From positions 1 to 51,710 of the forward strand of contig NZ_CALMZS010000102.1 in the NCBI RefSeq assembly GCF_937870815.1: a stretch of DNA of 51,710 nt, written 5' to 3'. Positions 44,495 through 51,710 of this stretch are shown here, piece after piece (the stretch's first letter is position 1; every line of letters begins with the position of its first letter). The position numbers were made by a program, and so were the translations under genes. The DNA comes from an uncultured Brevundimonas sp. (GTDB lineage Bacteria > Pseudomonadota > Alphaproteobacteria > Caulobacterales > Caulobacteraceae). The notes beneath the pieces were generated by a model, which was not told the DNA's origin, ran no database searches, and saw only the letters and a program-made list of their open reading frames with translations.

Positions 44495-46909
44495 TCAGGC
44501 CGCCGCCCGCGCTTCGGGCCCGGCCGCCTGGGCCGGTCGCCGGATGGGCAGGTCGAAACTGACCGTGGTGCCGCGCCCGGGCTCGCTTTGCAGCGTCAGG
44601 GCGCCGCCGTGCATCTCGATCAGCGCCTTGGTCAGGGCCAGGCCGAGGCCGGTGCCCTGGGTGGTCTTGGAATGCTGGCCCTCGACCTGTTCGAACGGAC
44701 GCGCCAGGCGGCCCAGGTCCTCCGCGGCGATGCCGATGCCGGTGTCGGTGACAGCCACGCGGACCCAGTCGTCGTCCTCGCGCGACAGGGCCACGACGAT
44801 GTCGCCGCCTTCCGGGGTGAATTTCACCGCGTTCGAGAGCAGGTTGATCAGCACCTGCTTCAGCCCCCGATGATCGGCCTCGATGGTCGGCAGGTCCGGC
44901 GTATCGACCACCAGCTTCAGCCCCGCCTCCTCGACCCGGCCGCGCATCAGCCGGGCCGCGTCCTCGACGATCTCCTTCAGCGACACCGTCTCATAGTTCA
45001 GGGTCAGCTTGCCGGCCTCGATCTTGGCCATGTCGAGGATGTCGTTGATCAGGCTGAGCAGATGCTGGCCCGAGCGCAGGATGTCGGAGGCGTAGCCCTT
45101 GTAGCGGGCGTCGCCCAGCGGCCCGAACATCTCTCCCGCCATGATCTCGGAGAAGCCGTTGATGGCGTTCAGCGGCGTCCGCAGCTCGTGGCTCATATTG
45201 GCGAGGAACTCCGACTTGGCCTGGTTGGCCGCCTCGGCGCGGGTCATGGCGATCTCGTATTTGCGGGCCAGCAGGGACAGCTTCTCCTCGCGGTCCTCCA
45301 GTTCGGCGATGGTGGCGTGCAGCCGCTCGCTGGCGCGCTGGCGCTCGGCCTCCTTCTGCTTGATCGCGGTGATGTCCGCCGCCGAGACCACCGACCCGCC
45401 CTCCGAGGTGAAGCGTTCGACCAGCTGCAGCCAGCGGCCGTCGTGCAGTTCGACCTCGCGGGCCCCGGCCCGACCGCCGGCGGCCGGCTGCTCCGACTTT
45501 ATGGCGAGGGCGGCGATGCGGTTCAGGTCCCCCTTGAGGGCGCCCCGGCGCAGCACGTCCGGGTCGAAGCTGAAGGCGTCCTGGAAGGCCTGGTTGGACA
45601 GGATCAGCCGCCCGTGGCGGTCGAACAGCACGAAGGCGTCCGAGACGCTTTCGATGCCGTCGCGCAGCCGCCCCTCGGCCGCCTGGGCCTGGGCCTTGGC
45701 GCGCCGGGCCTCGGTGGTGTCGAGGGCGATGCCGAGGATGGAGGTGAAGCCGTCCTCGCCGCGCTCGCCGCGCGCCTGGCCGCGGGCGTCGATCCAGCGC
45801 GCCCGGCCGTGGGCGTCGGGCACCGGGAAGCTGACCTCGAAGGTCCCGAAGGTCTCGGCCTGGCGCAGGGCGTGGTTGACGGCGTCGCGATAGCGCGGGT
45901 GGACGCGCTCCATGAACGCCTCGACCGTGACCGCGCCGATGCGCTCCAGCCCCATCAGGTCGGCCATGTAGTCGGACAGCAGGATCTGCCCGCTCCCGAG
46001 ATCCCAGTCCCAGACGCCGCATCGGGCCGCCTCGACCGCGCCCCGAAAGCGGCGTTCGGACGCGGCCCATTCGCGGCTGATCCCCGCCTGCTTCCGTTCC
46101 TGCAGCTTGGCCAGCAGCAGCACCAGCACGCCGATGATGAACGGCGAGGTCAGCACCCATGCGTCATCCAGCAGGGCCCCGGCGCCGACGCTGACCGGGG
46201 TCGAGGCGACGGCGATCACCCCGGTGTTCCCGACCTGCACCGTCGTCCGCCGCACCGCGCCGTCCGCGACGGTCAGGGTCGTCCCGCGTCCCCGGCCGTC
46301 CGCGGGAAACGCGTTCAGCGCCAGCGCCGCTTCGTCGCCGGGACCGCCGGCCAGCAGGGTGCGCGGGCCGGACAGCAACCACAGGTCGACCCCGTCGGTG
46401 GTCCTGAGCGGGGGCAGGGGCGCGCGGCCGACCAGCCGGCCGCCGTCGGCCAGCGGGCGTGAGATCAGCAGGGCCGCGCCGTCCGCGGCCAGCAGGGGTT
46501 TGCCGTCCGTCGGCGCGAAGTCGGCGGGGGAGGCGCCGGCCGCGGCCGTCACGCTCCCGGTCGGCGAGATCACCGCAAAGGCTCCGTCCGGCGTGGCCGC
46601 GCGGGCCTGCCGGAGGGTCCCGGCGGGGGTCCGGGCCTGCGCCGCGGCGGCGCGTACGGCGGTCTCCACCGGCGCGATGCGGATCTCCGTCTCCAGCGCC
46701 AGCAGCCGCGCCTCGCGGTCCACCGCCGCCATGCGCAGGGCGTCGGCCTCCTGCCCCGGCCGCGCCATTTCGCGAGCGAACAGAAGCACATAGGCGGCTA
46801 CGGCCAGGGTGACGGCGAGGATGGCGATCCGCACCCACGCGGGCGGGCCCTTGCGCCGGTCCTGGGCGCGCCGTCCTTGCGGGGTTATGCGGCGCTCACT
46901 GCCCCGCAA
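44495..46909 (-). CDS. pleC: PleC-type cell-cycle histidine kinase/phosphatase
   Basis: 804 residues. Two membrane helices (about 27-45 and 250-268) bracket a periplasmic domain. PAS domains follow at about 285-405 and 415-540. The HisKA domain has H574 in FLANMSHELRTPLNAINGFS, then SEIMAGEMFGPLGDARYKGY and SGQHLLSLINDILDMAKIEA, hallmarks of PleC/DivJ. The HATPase domain contains NLLSNAVKFTPEGG and GTGLGLALTKAL. PleC acts on DivK and PleD at one pole and controls cell fate, motility and stalk formation. glnE-pleC proximity is shared with rhizobia. Upstream GANTC sites suggest CcrM/GcrA timing. Confidence 0.9.
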   Translation of the reverse strand: MRGSERRITPQGRRAQDRRKGPPAWVRIAILAVTLAVAAYVLLFAREMARPGQEADALRMAAVDREARLLALETEIRIAPVETAVRAAAAQARTPAGTLRQARAATPDGAFAVISPTGSVTAAAGASPADFAPTDGKPLLAADGAALLISRPLADGGRLVGRAPLPPLRTTDGVDLWLLSGPRTLLAGGPGDEAALALNAFPADGRGRGTTLTVADGAVRRTTVQVGNTGVIAVASTPVSVGAGALLDDAWVLTSPFIIGVLVLLLAKLQERKQAGISREWAASERRFRGAVEAARCGVWDWDLGSGQILLSDYMADLMGLERIGAVTVEAFMERVHPRYRDAVNHALRQAETFGTFEVSFPVPDAHGRARWIDARGQARGERGEDGFTSILGIALDTTEARRAKAQAQAAEGRLRDGIESVSDAFVLFDRHGRLILSNQAFQDAFSFDPDVLRRGALKGDLNRIAALAIKSEQPAAGGRAGAREVELHDGRWLQLVERFTSEGGSVVSAADITAIKQKEAERQRASERLHATIAELEDREEKLSLLARKYEIAMTRAEAANQAKSEFLANMSHELRTPLNAINGFSEIMAGEMFGPLGDARYKGYASDILRSGQHLLSLINDILDMAKIEAGKLTLNYETVSLKEIVEDAARLMRGRVEEAGLKLVVDTPDLPTIEADHRGLKQVLINLLSNAVKFTPEGGDIVVALSREDDDWVRVAVTDTGIGIAAEDLGRLARPFEQVEGQHSKTTQGTGLGLALTKALIEMHGGALTLQSEPGRGTTVSFDLPIRRPAQAAGPEARAAA

Positions 46910-46924
46910 GGCGCTCTCCCGGAC

Positions 46925-46966
46925 GATTCGGCGACGATGGCCGAATCTAGGCTGCGTCGCGGATTC
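46925..46966 (-). promoter_or_regulatory. Cluster of three GANTC sites upstream of pleC
   Basis: GATTC at 46925-46929, GAATC at 46943-46947 and GATTC at 46962-46966 lie 16-57 bases upstream of the start codon. The first two form part of an inverted repeat (GATTCGGC / GGCCGAATC). GANTC is methylated by CcrM in Caulobacterales and recognised by GcrA. Three sites in 42 bases of GC-rich DNA is far more than expected by chance. Confidence 0.6.
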
Positions 46967-47020
46967 CTGTCGAGGCTTCGTTGCCCGCGACCGTGGATCG
47001 ATTGGACCAAAGGGCCGCCC

Positions 47021-47596
47021 TCAGGCCGCGCGGGACGGGCTGGGCGCGGCTGCGGCGCTTTCCGCGGGCGGGGCCAGCACGTCGGTGACGGACTTCAGCA
47101 CGGTGCGCGCGTCGCGCGCCATGGCCAGCATTTCGGGCGGGGCGTCCTCGGGCGCCTCGTCGACGGCGGCGACCATGCGCTCGGCCAGGGCCATGAGCTT
47201 CGGCGCGGCGGCGATCAGCCGGGCCTGGAATTCGATCTGCTCGGGGTCGCGGTCGTATTCCGCCCCGGGCACACGCCAGCCGCCCCAGTCGGCCTTGTCG
47301 GTGACCACGACCGGGTAGGTGCCCGGAAACGGATGGTGCGGCGTGTCCTCGGCCGTCTGCCACTTGTTGCGGGCCCGCATCAGCCGCCAGCTCTCGCCGG
47401 CGTTGGCGGCCGGGTCCTGCGCCGGCAGCAGCAGTTCGTGGCCGAGGAACTCCCGTCCCAGGCCGACGTCATAGGTGACCCGCACCGGCTCCTCGAAGCC
47501 CTTGGCCCAGACCGGCTGGACCTTCTCGATCTGGGCCCATGCGCCGACACACTCGACCCAGACCTTCTGGCCCTTCTGGAACTGCGCACGCGCCAT
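47021..47596 (-). CDS. Hypothetical protein, SH3-like N-terminus possible
   Basis: 191 residues from ATG 47596. The start, ARAQFQKGQKVWVECVGAWA, followed by VQPVWAKGFEEPVRVTYDVG, reads like a small beta-barrel. The middle has GTYPVVVTDKADWGGWRVPG and the C-terminus is a helical Ala-rich segment. No signal peptide. I do not recognise the family, though its composition and coding bias are those of the native backbone. The gap upstream contains GTTAAC, a possible CtrA half site. Confidence 0.6.
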   Translation of the reverse strand: MARAQFQKGQKVWVECVGAWAQIEKVQPVWAKGFEEPVRVTYDVGLGREFLGHELLLPAQDPAANAGESWRLMRARNKWQTAEDTPHHPFPGTYPVVVTDKADWGGWRVPGAEYDRDPEQIEFQARLIAAAPKLMALAERMVAAVDEAPEDAPPEMLAMARDARTVLKSVTDVLAPPAESAAAAPSPSRAA

Positions 47597-47676
47597 CGGC
47601 GTCTCCCGTGGTGAACGGCGAGCATGCCCCGGCGGGGTGAACACGTGGTTTGGCGAAAGGGTTAACGCCCCGCGCC

Positions 47677-48087
47677 TCAGGGACGCGAGATGTCTTCCAG
47701 GGCCTCGCCCGCATACTTCTCCTTGACCCGGGTGGAGAGGTCGCCCAGCGACACCACGCCGACCAGGCGCTCGTCCTTGTCGAGCACCGGCATGCGGCGG
47801 ATCTGCTTGCCGGCCATGGCGTCCAGCACGGCCTTCAGGTCGTCGTCGGCATGGGCGGTGTGGGCGTCCCGGCTGATATATTCCACCACGGGCGAGGTGC
47901 AGGCGGCGCCGCCGGCCACGGCCCGCACGACGATGTCGCGGTCGGTGATGGTGCCGATCAGCCGGTCGCCGTCGGCCACCGGCATGAAGCCGAAGTCGCC
48001 CCCGGCCATGCGCGAGGCCACGTCCTGCAGGGTGTCGCCCGGACGGGCGATCTGCACGTCCCGGCTCATCACGTCACGAACTTTCAT
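47677..48087 (-). CDS. Two-CBS-domain protein
   Basis: 136 residues from ATG 48087, with AGGAGAAGACC upstream. Two CBS motifs: VMSRDVQIARPGDTLQDVAS with GTITDRDIVVRAVA, and AVLDAMAGKQIRRMPVLDKD with GVVSLGDLS. Stand-alone CBS pairs bind adenosine nucleotides and regulate partner proteins; this compact type is widespread in alphaproteobacteria under stress control. No partner domain is present. Confidence 0.9.
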   Translation of the reverse strand: MKVRDVMSRDVQIARPGDTLQDVASRMAGGDFGFMPVADGDRLIGTITDRDIVVRAVAGGAACTSPVVEYISRDAHTAHADDDLKAVLDAMAGKQIRRMPVLDKDERLVGVVSLGDLSTRVKEKYAGEALEDISRP

Positions 48088-48241
48088 AGGTCTTCTCCTG
48101 ATTGTCGGCTCCGCCACACAACCCCCCGGTTCAGGGGCGGTTCCTGACTGCCGGACAACAAGGGGCTCAGGATCGTGTCACCCGCGGCATGGTTTGCTGA
48201 CGCCACGTCCGGGGACGGCCCCGGCAGGAAAGGAAAACTCG

Positions 48242-48667
48242 ATGAAGACCGCCATGATCAGGAAGGCCCTGCTTCCCATGCTGGCGGCGTCCGCGGTCAT
48301 GGTCTCGACCCCGGCGCTGGCCCAGGACTTCGGCATCAGCTTCAGCTTCGGCTCGCCGGGCTACGGCCAGCCGTACGGCTACGGCCATGGCCAGCCCTAC
48401 GGCTATGGTTACGGCCGCGGCTACGGCTACGACCCGCGTGAGCTCGACTACCGCATCCGGGTGCTGTCGCAGCACGTCGACCGACTGGCTTGGAGCGGCG
48501 CCGTCCATCCCCTCGAGGCCCGCGAACTGGCCCGCCAGCTGCACCAGATCCGTCGCCTCCGGTATCGCTACGCCCGCAATGGCCTGAGCGCCGCCGAGTA
48601 CCGCGACCTCGACCGGCGTCTGCAGCGCATCCAGTATCGGGTGCAGCACGCCGGCTACCGCTGGTAG
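48242..48667 (+). CDS. Secreted Gly/Tyr-rich protein, paralogue of 27202-27672
   Basis: 141 residues. A signal peptide (1-27, ending ALAQ) is followed by a Gly/Tyr/Pro tract (35-65) built on GQPYGYGHGQPYGYGYGRG, and a helical C-terminus with LDYRIRVLSQHVDRLAWSG and LSAAEYRDLDRRLQRIQYR, alignable to the product of 27202-27672. The tract differs in composition but occupies the same place. Likely an envelope or surface protein of unknown role. A terminator follows. Confidence 0.75.
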   Translation: MKTAMIRKALLPMLAASAVMVSTPALAQDFGISFSFGSPGYGQPYGYGHGQPYGYGYGRGYGYDPRELDYRIRVLSQHVDRLAWSGAVHPLEARELARQLHQIRRLRYRYARNGLSAAEYRDLDRRLQRIQYRVQHAGYRW

Positions 48668-48692
48668 CCGGCCGCTCCTAGCCGGCCGCTCC
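48665..48692. repeat. 14-bp tandem duplication at the stop codon
   Basis: TAGCCGGCCGCTCC occurs twice in a row. The first copy begins with the TAG stop of the preceding gene, which suggests a recent slippage. Confidence 0.6.
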
Positions 48693-48697
48693 GCGCG

Positions 48698-48728
48698 AAA
48701 GGCCGCCGCGGCGCCGGGGCGGCCCTTT
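48698..48728 (+). terminator. Rho-independent-like terminator
   Basis: AAAGGCCGCC (48698-48707) pairs with GGCGGCCCTTT (48718-48728) with one bulge, followed by CGTTCG. Located just after the secreted-protein gene. Confidence 0.6.
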
Positions 48729-48778
48729 CGTTCGTCCGCCGGCGAGGCTAAGCGCTTTGCCCGGGCAGGAGCGCGACG

Positions 48779-50272
48779 ATGACGGCGGCGAGCGAGGCGA
48801 AATCCATCCTTCGACGACTGGGGGTGGGCGAGGCGGTCTGGGGCGGAACCCTGCCGGCCCGCTCGCCGATCGACGGCTCCAGCGCCGGCGCGGTGGTGGA
48901 GACCGGCGACCTCGAGGCCGTGGTCGCCCGCGCCGCCGCGGCCTTTGACCGCTGGAAGCGCGTGCCCGCGCCCCGCCGCGGCGAACTGGTCCGCCTGCTG
49001 GGAGAGGAGCTGCGCGCCTCCAAGAGCGACCTAGCCCGTCTGGTCACGCTCGAGGCCGGCAAGATTGTTTCCGAGGGCCTCGGCGAGGTGCAGGAGATGA
49101 TCGACGTCTGCGATTTCGCCGTCGGCCTGTCCCGCCAGCTGTACGGCCTGACCCTGCCCAGCGAACGGCCCGGCCACCACATGCGCGAGACCTGGCAGCC
49201 GCTCGGCCCGGTGCTGGTGATCTCGGCCTTCAACTTCCCGGTCGCGGTGTGGGCGTGGAACGCCTGCCTCGCCCTCGTCTGCGGCGATCCGGTGATCTGG
49301 AAGCCGTCGGAGAAGACGCTCCTGAGCGCGCTGGCCACCCAGGCCATTCTGGATCGCGCCCTCGCCCGGTTCGGGGATGCGCCCGAGGGCCTGGCGCAGG
49401 TCGTCATCGGCGGCCGCGAGGCCGGCGCCGCGCTCGCCGCCGACGCCCGCATCCCGCTGGTCTCGGCCACCGGCTCGACGCGCATGGGCAAGGCGGTGGC
49501 CCGGACCGTCGCCGCCCGCCTCGGCCGCTCGCTGCTGGAGCTCGGCGGCAACAACGCCATGATCGTCACGCCGAGCGCCGACCTCGACATGGCCGTGCGC
49601 GCCATCGCCTTCTCGGCCGTGGGGACCTGCGGCCAGCGCTGCACCAGCCTGCGCCGCCTGCTGGTCCATGAAAGCATCGCCGACGCCCTGATCGCCCGGC
49701 TCGGGGCGGCCTACGAGACCCTGCCCATCGGCGATCCCCGCGAGGACGGCGTGCTGGTCGGCCCGCTGATCGACGAGGATGCGTTCGGCGCCTTCGAGAC
49801 GGCGCTGCGGCGGGCGGCCGACGAAGGCGGCGAGGTGGTCGTCGGCGGCGAGCGCGTGGACCGGGACGGCGTCTACGTCCGCCCCGCCATCGTCCGCATG
49901 CCGGCCCAGACGGCCGTGGTCCGGCACGAAACCTTCGCCCCCATCCTCTACGTCCTGACCTGGTCCGATTTCGACGCGGCGGTGGCCATGCAGAACGCCG
50001 TGCCCCAGGGCCTGTCGTCCTGCGTCTTCACCGACAGTGTGCGCGAGGCCGAACAATTCCTCTCGGCCTGGGGCTCCGACTGCGGCATCGCCAACGTCAA
50101 CATCGGCCCCTCGGGCGCCGAGATCGGCGGAGCCTTCGGCGGCGAGAAGGACACCGGCGGCGGCCGCGAATCCGGTTCGGACGCGTGGAAGGCCTATATG
50201 CGCCGCCAGACCCAGACGGTGAATTTCAGCCGCGACCTGCCGCTGGCCCAGGGCGTGAGGTTCGACGTCTAG
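48779..50272 (+). CDS. Aldehyde dehydrogenase, ALDH7 (aminoadipic-semialdehyde dehydrogenase) type
   Basis: 497 residues. The NAD-binding ALDH core has VLVISAFNFPVAVWAWN, KPSEKTLLSALATQA and LELGGNNAMIVTPSADLD; catalytic Cys288 lies in GTCGQRCTSLRRLLVHES, which is the ALDH7/antiquitin version of the motif. Enzymes of this group oxidise alpha-aminoadipate semialdehyde in lysine catabolism (called AmaB or Pcd) and also other aldehydes. No other lysine-degradation gene is in the window, so the substrate is inferred. The stop shares CTAG with the convergent gene. Confidence 0.87.
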   Translation: MTAASEAKSILRRLGVGEAVWGGTLPARSPIDGSSAGAVVETGDLEAVVARAAAAFDRWKRVPAPRRGELVRLLGEELRASKSDLARLVTLEAGKIVSEGLGEVQEMIDVCDFAVGLSRQLYGLTLPSERPGHHMRETWQPLGPVLVISAFNFPVAVWAWNACLALVCGDPVIWKPSEKTLLSALATQAILDRALARFGDAPEGLAQVVIGGREAGAALAADARIPLVSATGSTRMGKAVARTVAARLGRSLLELGGNNAMIVTPSADLDMAVRAIAFSAVGTCGQRCTSLRRLLVHESIADALIARLGAAYETLPIGDPREDGVLVGPLIDEDAFGAFETALRRAADEGGEVVVGGERVDRDGVYVRPAIVRMPAQTAVVRHETFAPILYVLTWSDFDAAVAMQNAVPQGLSSCVFTDSVREAEQFLSAWGSDCGIANVNIGPSGAEIGGAFGGEKDTGGGRESGSDAWKAYMRRQTQTVNFSRDLPLAQGVRFDV

Positions 50273-51459
50273 AGGGCGCCTTCAAGCGCCTCCGCCAGAT
50301 CGCCCCGGCCGGCGGCTTCGACCGTATCCAGCCCCAGCCATCCGGCCATCCGCCGCAGTTCGGCCGCCAGCCTTTCCGGCGTGTCCGCCGTCGCGTCCGG
50401 CTCGCGCCACGCCGCCTGGACCAGCAGCCGCCCGGCCTTGCGGTCGGCCTTCAGATCGACCCGCGCCGTGATCGCCTCGTCCTCGAGGAAGGGCAGGACA
50501 TAGTAGCCGTGCGTCCGCCTGTGGGCCGGGGTGTAGATCTCCAGCCGCACCTTGACCCCGAACAGCCGTTCGGTCCGGTCGCGGGCCCAGATCAGATTGT
50601 CGAACGGCGATAGCGGGGCGGCGCCCGCGGCCTTGCGCGGCGATCGCGCGCCGACGCCGAGAAAGGCCGGCTGTCGCCAGCCCCTCACCGAAACGGGCGT
50701 CAGTTCGCCCGCTTCGACCAGCTCCGCGATCCGGTCGCGCGCATCCGCCAGCGGCAGCCGGAAATAGTCCCGCAGGTCAGCCGCCGTCGCCACGCCCATG
50801 GCGCGGGCCGCGATCCGCACCAGCTCGCGCTGGGCGTCGGCCTCTGCGGGCGTCGGCGTCTCGACGATGCGGCGGGGCAGGGCCCGTTCGGTCAGGTCAT
50901 AGACCCGCTCGAAGCCGCGCCGCGTCTTGGTGGTGATCCGTCCGGCCCAGAACAGCCACTCCAGCGCCCGCTTGCCGTCCGACCACGACCACCAGCCGGG
51001 CGCGCCGCGCGGTCCCTCGGCGAAGTCCGCGCCGGTGACCGGCCCGCGCCGTTCGATCTCGGCCAGGACGCCGTCGATGAAGTATCGCTTCTCGCGACCG
51101 AACCGCGACAGGCCCGTCCACATGGCCCCGCCGCGCGCCCGCTCCATCCGCCAGCGCAGCAGGGGCTGGGTCTCCAGTGGCAGCAGCGACGCCTCGTGTC
51201 CCCAGTATTCGAACAGGCTGCGCCGTGCGCCCCAGGCCTCCGCCTCCAGCGCCTCGCGCGGATAGTCGCCCAGCCGGGAGAAGGCGGGCAGATAATGGGT
51301 CCGCGTCACCACATTGACGCTGTCGATCTGGATCACGCCGAGCCGCCGGGCGACGTCGCGGACATGACTGCGGCCCGGTGCGGCCGGCTGCGCGCGCCCG
51401 AACCCCTGGGCGGCCAGGGCGATGCGGCGGGCGGTCCTGGGGGAGAGGGTGTCGGTCAC
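50269..51459 (-). CDS. YcaQ-family (HTH_42) winged-helix DNA glycosylase
   Basis: 396 residues from GTG 51459, chosen because the aligned family sequence (LSPRTARRIALAAQGF) starts there; a longer frame to 51582 reads repeat-like DNA. IQIDSVNVVTRTHYLPAFSR, SLFEYWGHEASLLPLE and PLSPFDNLIWARDRTERLFG are hallmarks of the YcaQ/AlkX family, which unhooks interstrand DNA crosslinks. Winged-helix modules are repeated through the protein. The stop overlaps the dehydrogenase stop by four bases. Confidence 0.87.
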   Translation of the reverse strand: MTDTLSPRTARRIALAAQGFGRAQPAAPGRSHVRDVARRLGVIQIDSVNVVTRTHYLPAFSRLGDYPREALEAEAWGARRSLFEYWGHEASLLPLETQPLLRWRMERARGGAMWTGLSRFGREKRYFIDGVLAEIERRGPVTGADFAEGPRGAPGWWSWSDGKRALEWLFWAGRITTKTRRGFERVYDLTERALPRRIVETPTPAEADAQRELVRIAARAMGVATAADLRDYFRLPLADARDRIAELVEAGELTPVSVRGWRQPAFLGVGARSPRKAAGAAPLSPFDNLIWARDRTERLFGVKVRLEIYTPAHRRTHGYYVLPFLEDEAITARVDLKADRKAGRLLVQAAWREPDATADTPERLAAELRRMAGWLGLDTVEAAGRGDLAEALEGAL

Positions 51460-51477
51460 GGGACGACCATGCCCCGA

Positions 51478-51497
51478 TCCCTCTCCCGATGGGAGGG
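51478..51497. repeat. Palindrome CTCTCCC-GAT-GGGAGGG
   Basis: Closely related to the right arm in tilS (same CTCTCCCGATGGGAG core). It lies 20 bases upstream of the glycosylase start. Confidence 0.65.
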
Positions 51498-51604
51498 CGG
51501 AACCGTGACCAGGTCCGAAATGCGCTCGCCAACCGTCCGGGGGCCTTGTCATCCTGTGTATTGGCGCGGCCTGATGCGGCAAGCTGAGGGCGGGCGGTCA
51601 TGCG

Positions 51605-51637
51605 AAAGGGCCGGCGCCCCGAGCGGCGCCGGTCCTT
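51605..51637 (-). terminator. Strong hairpin between two minus-strand genes
   Basis: CCGGCGCC (51611-51618) and GGCGCCGG (51625-51632) form a perfect 8-bp stem, extended by AAGGG/TCCTT flanks. It follows the partial minus-strand gene at the window end and probably terminates it. Confidence 0.65.
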
Positions 51638-51659
51638 CCACGCCCCCCGGAGGCGGCGG

Positions 51660-51710
51660 CTACATCGCCGACTTGATCTGTTCGACCTGACGCAGGTGGG
51701 CCTCGATCTT
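51660..51710 (-). CDS. C-terminal end of an unidentified protein
   Basis: Seventeen codons on the minus strand, open at the window edge and ending in TAG at 51662-51660. They read KIEAHLRQVEQIKSAM, an amphipathic helix. The strong hairpin just downstream supports a real gene end. The family cannot be told from 16 residues. Confidence 0.5.
   Translation of the reverse strand, partial: KIEAHLRQVEQIKSAM

Noticed and set aside
48347..48440. Tandem GGCTACGG-type units read as a possible CRISPR or minisatellite
   Set aside because: They encode the Gly/Tyr tract of a secreted protein in frame and lack spacers of constant length.
51459..51582. Longer start of the glycosylase gene at ATG 51582
   Set aside because: The extra residues are encoded by a palindromic repeat and do not fit the family; GTG 51459 matches the expected N-terminus.

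Overview
The window is about 51.7 kb of very GC-rich, gene-dense DNA from an alphaproteobacterium, almost certainly of the order Caulobacterales and close to Brevundimonas or Caulobacter. The signs are a PleC-type cell-cycle histidine kinase whose upstream region carries a cluster of GANTC (CcrM methylation) sites, the order ruvC-ruvA-ruvB followed by ybgC-tolQRAB-pal-cpoB-tilS-ftsH-folP, and the alphaproteobacterial order feuPQ-like two-component system, cycHJKL (ccmIEFH), degP, two-component system, glnE, pleC. No rRNA, tRNA, CRISPR array, transposase or integrase was found.

Region 1 (1-5486) is accessory. After the end of lepA come an overlapping DUF4258/DUF2283 gene pair that looks like a toxin-antitoxin module, a NYN-LOTUS RNA-binding/nuclease-like protein, and a complete type II restriction-modification locus: a Dcm-like C5 methyltransferase, a Vsr mismatch endonuclease and an MvaI/BcnI-family endonuclease. 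The endonuclease gene is visibly AT-richer than its surroundings. A 728-bp gene-free stretch full of palindromic repeats ends the region.

Region 2 (5487-14675) mixes housekeeping genes (putP, acyl-CoA thioesterase, yebC, an MgtC/SapB gene, ruvC-ruvA-ruvB) with small unknown genes. ruvC and ruvA form one uninterrupted reading frame joined through a small palindrome. Two overlapping small genes that resemble an orphan toxin tip plus partner sit between ruvB and the Tol-Pal operon.

Region 3 (14672-25476) is the cell-envelope block: ybgC, tolQ, tolR, tolA, tolB, pal and cpoB, then tilS, ftsH, folP and thiD. tilS has no ordinary start codon and contains about 52 in-frame residues encoded by a pair of palindromic repeats, so a repeat element seems to have been domesticated as protein.

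Region 4 (25477-30399) holds a decayed nucleotidyltransferase gene, a GNAT acetyltransferase, a PhzF isomerase, an Arg/Asp/His-rich secreted protein, and a PepSY-like/response regulator/kinase operon with a direct-repeat operator candidate upstream.

Region 5 (30482-46909) runs from an unknown gene through cytochrome c maturation (ccmI, E, F, H), degP, a second two-component system, glnE, an ECF sigma operon (EF-hand protein, sigma factor, anti-sigma-like protein, periplasmic sensor) and pleC on the opposite strand. Most junctions here are ATGA or GTGA overlaps, implying translational coupling.

Region 6 (47021-51710) has an unknown gene, a two-CBS-domain protein, a paralogue of the secreted protein of region 4, an ALDH7-family semialdehyde dehydrogenase, a YcaQ-family DNA glycosylase, and the last codons of one more gene on the minus strand.

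A family of short GC-rich palindromes with cores such as CTCCCGATGGGAG recurs between genes and, unusually, inside the tilS and ruvC-ruvA frames.
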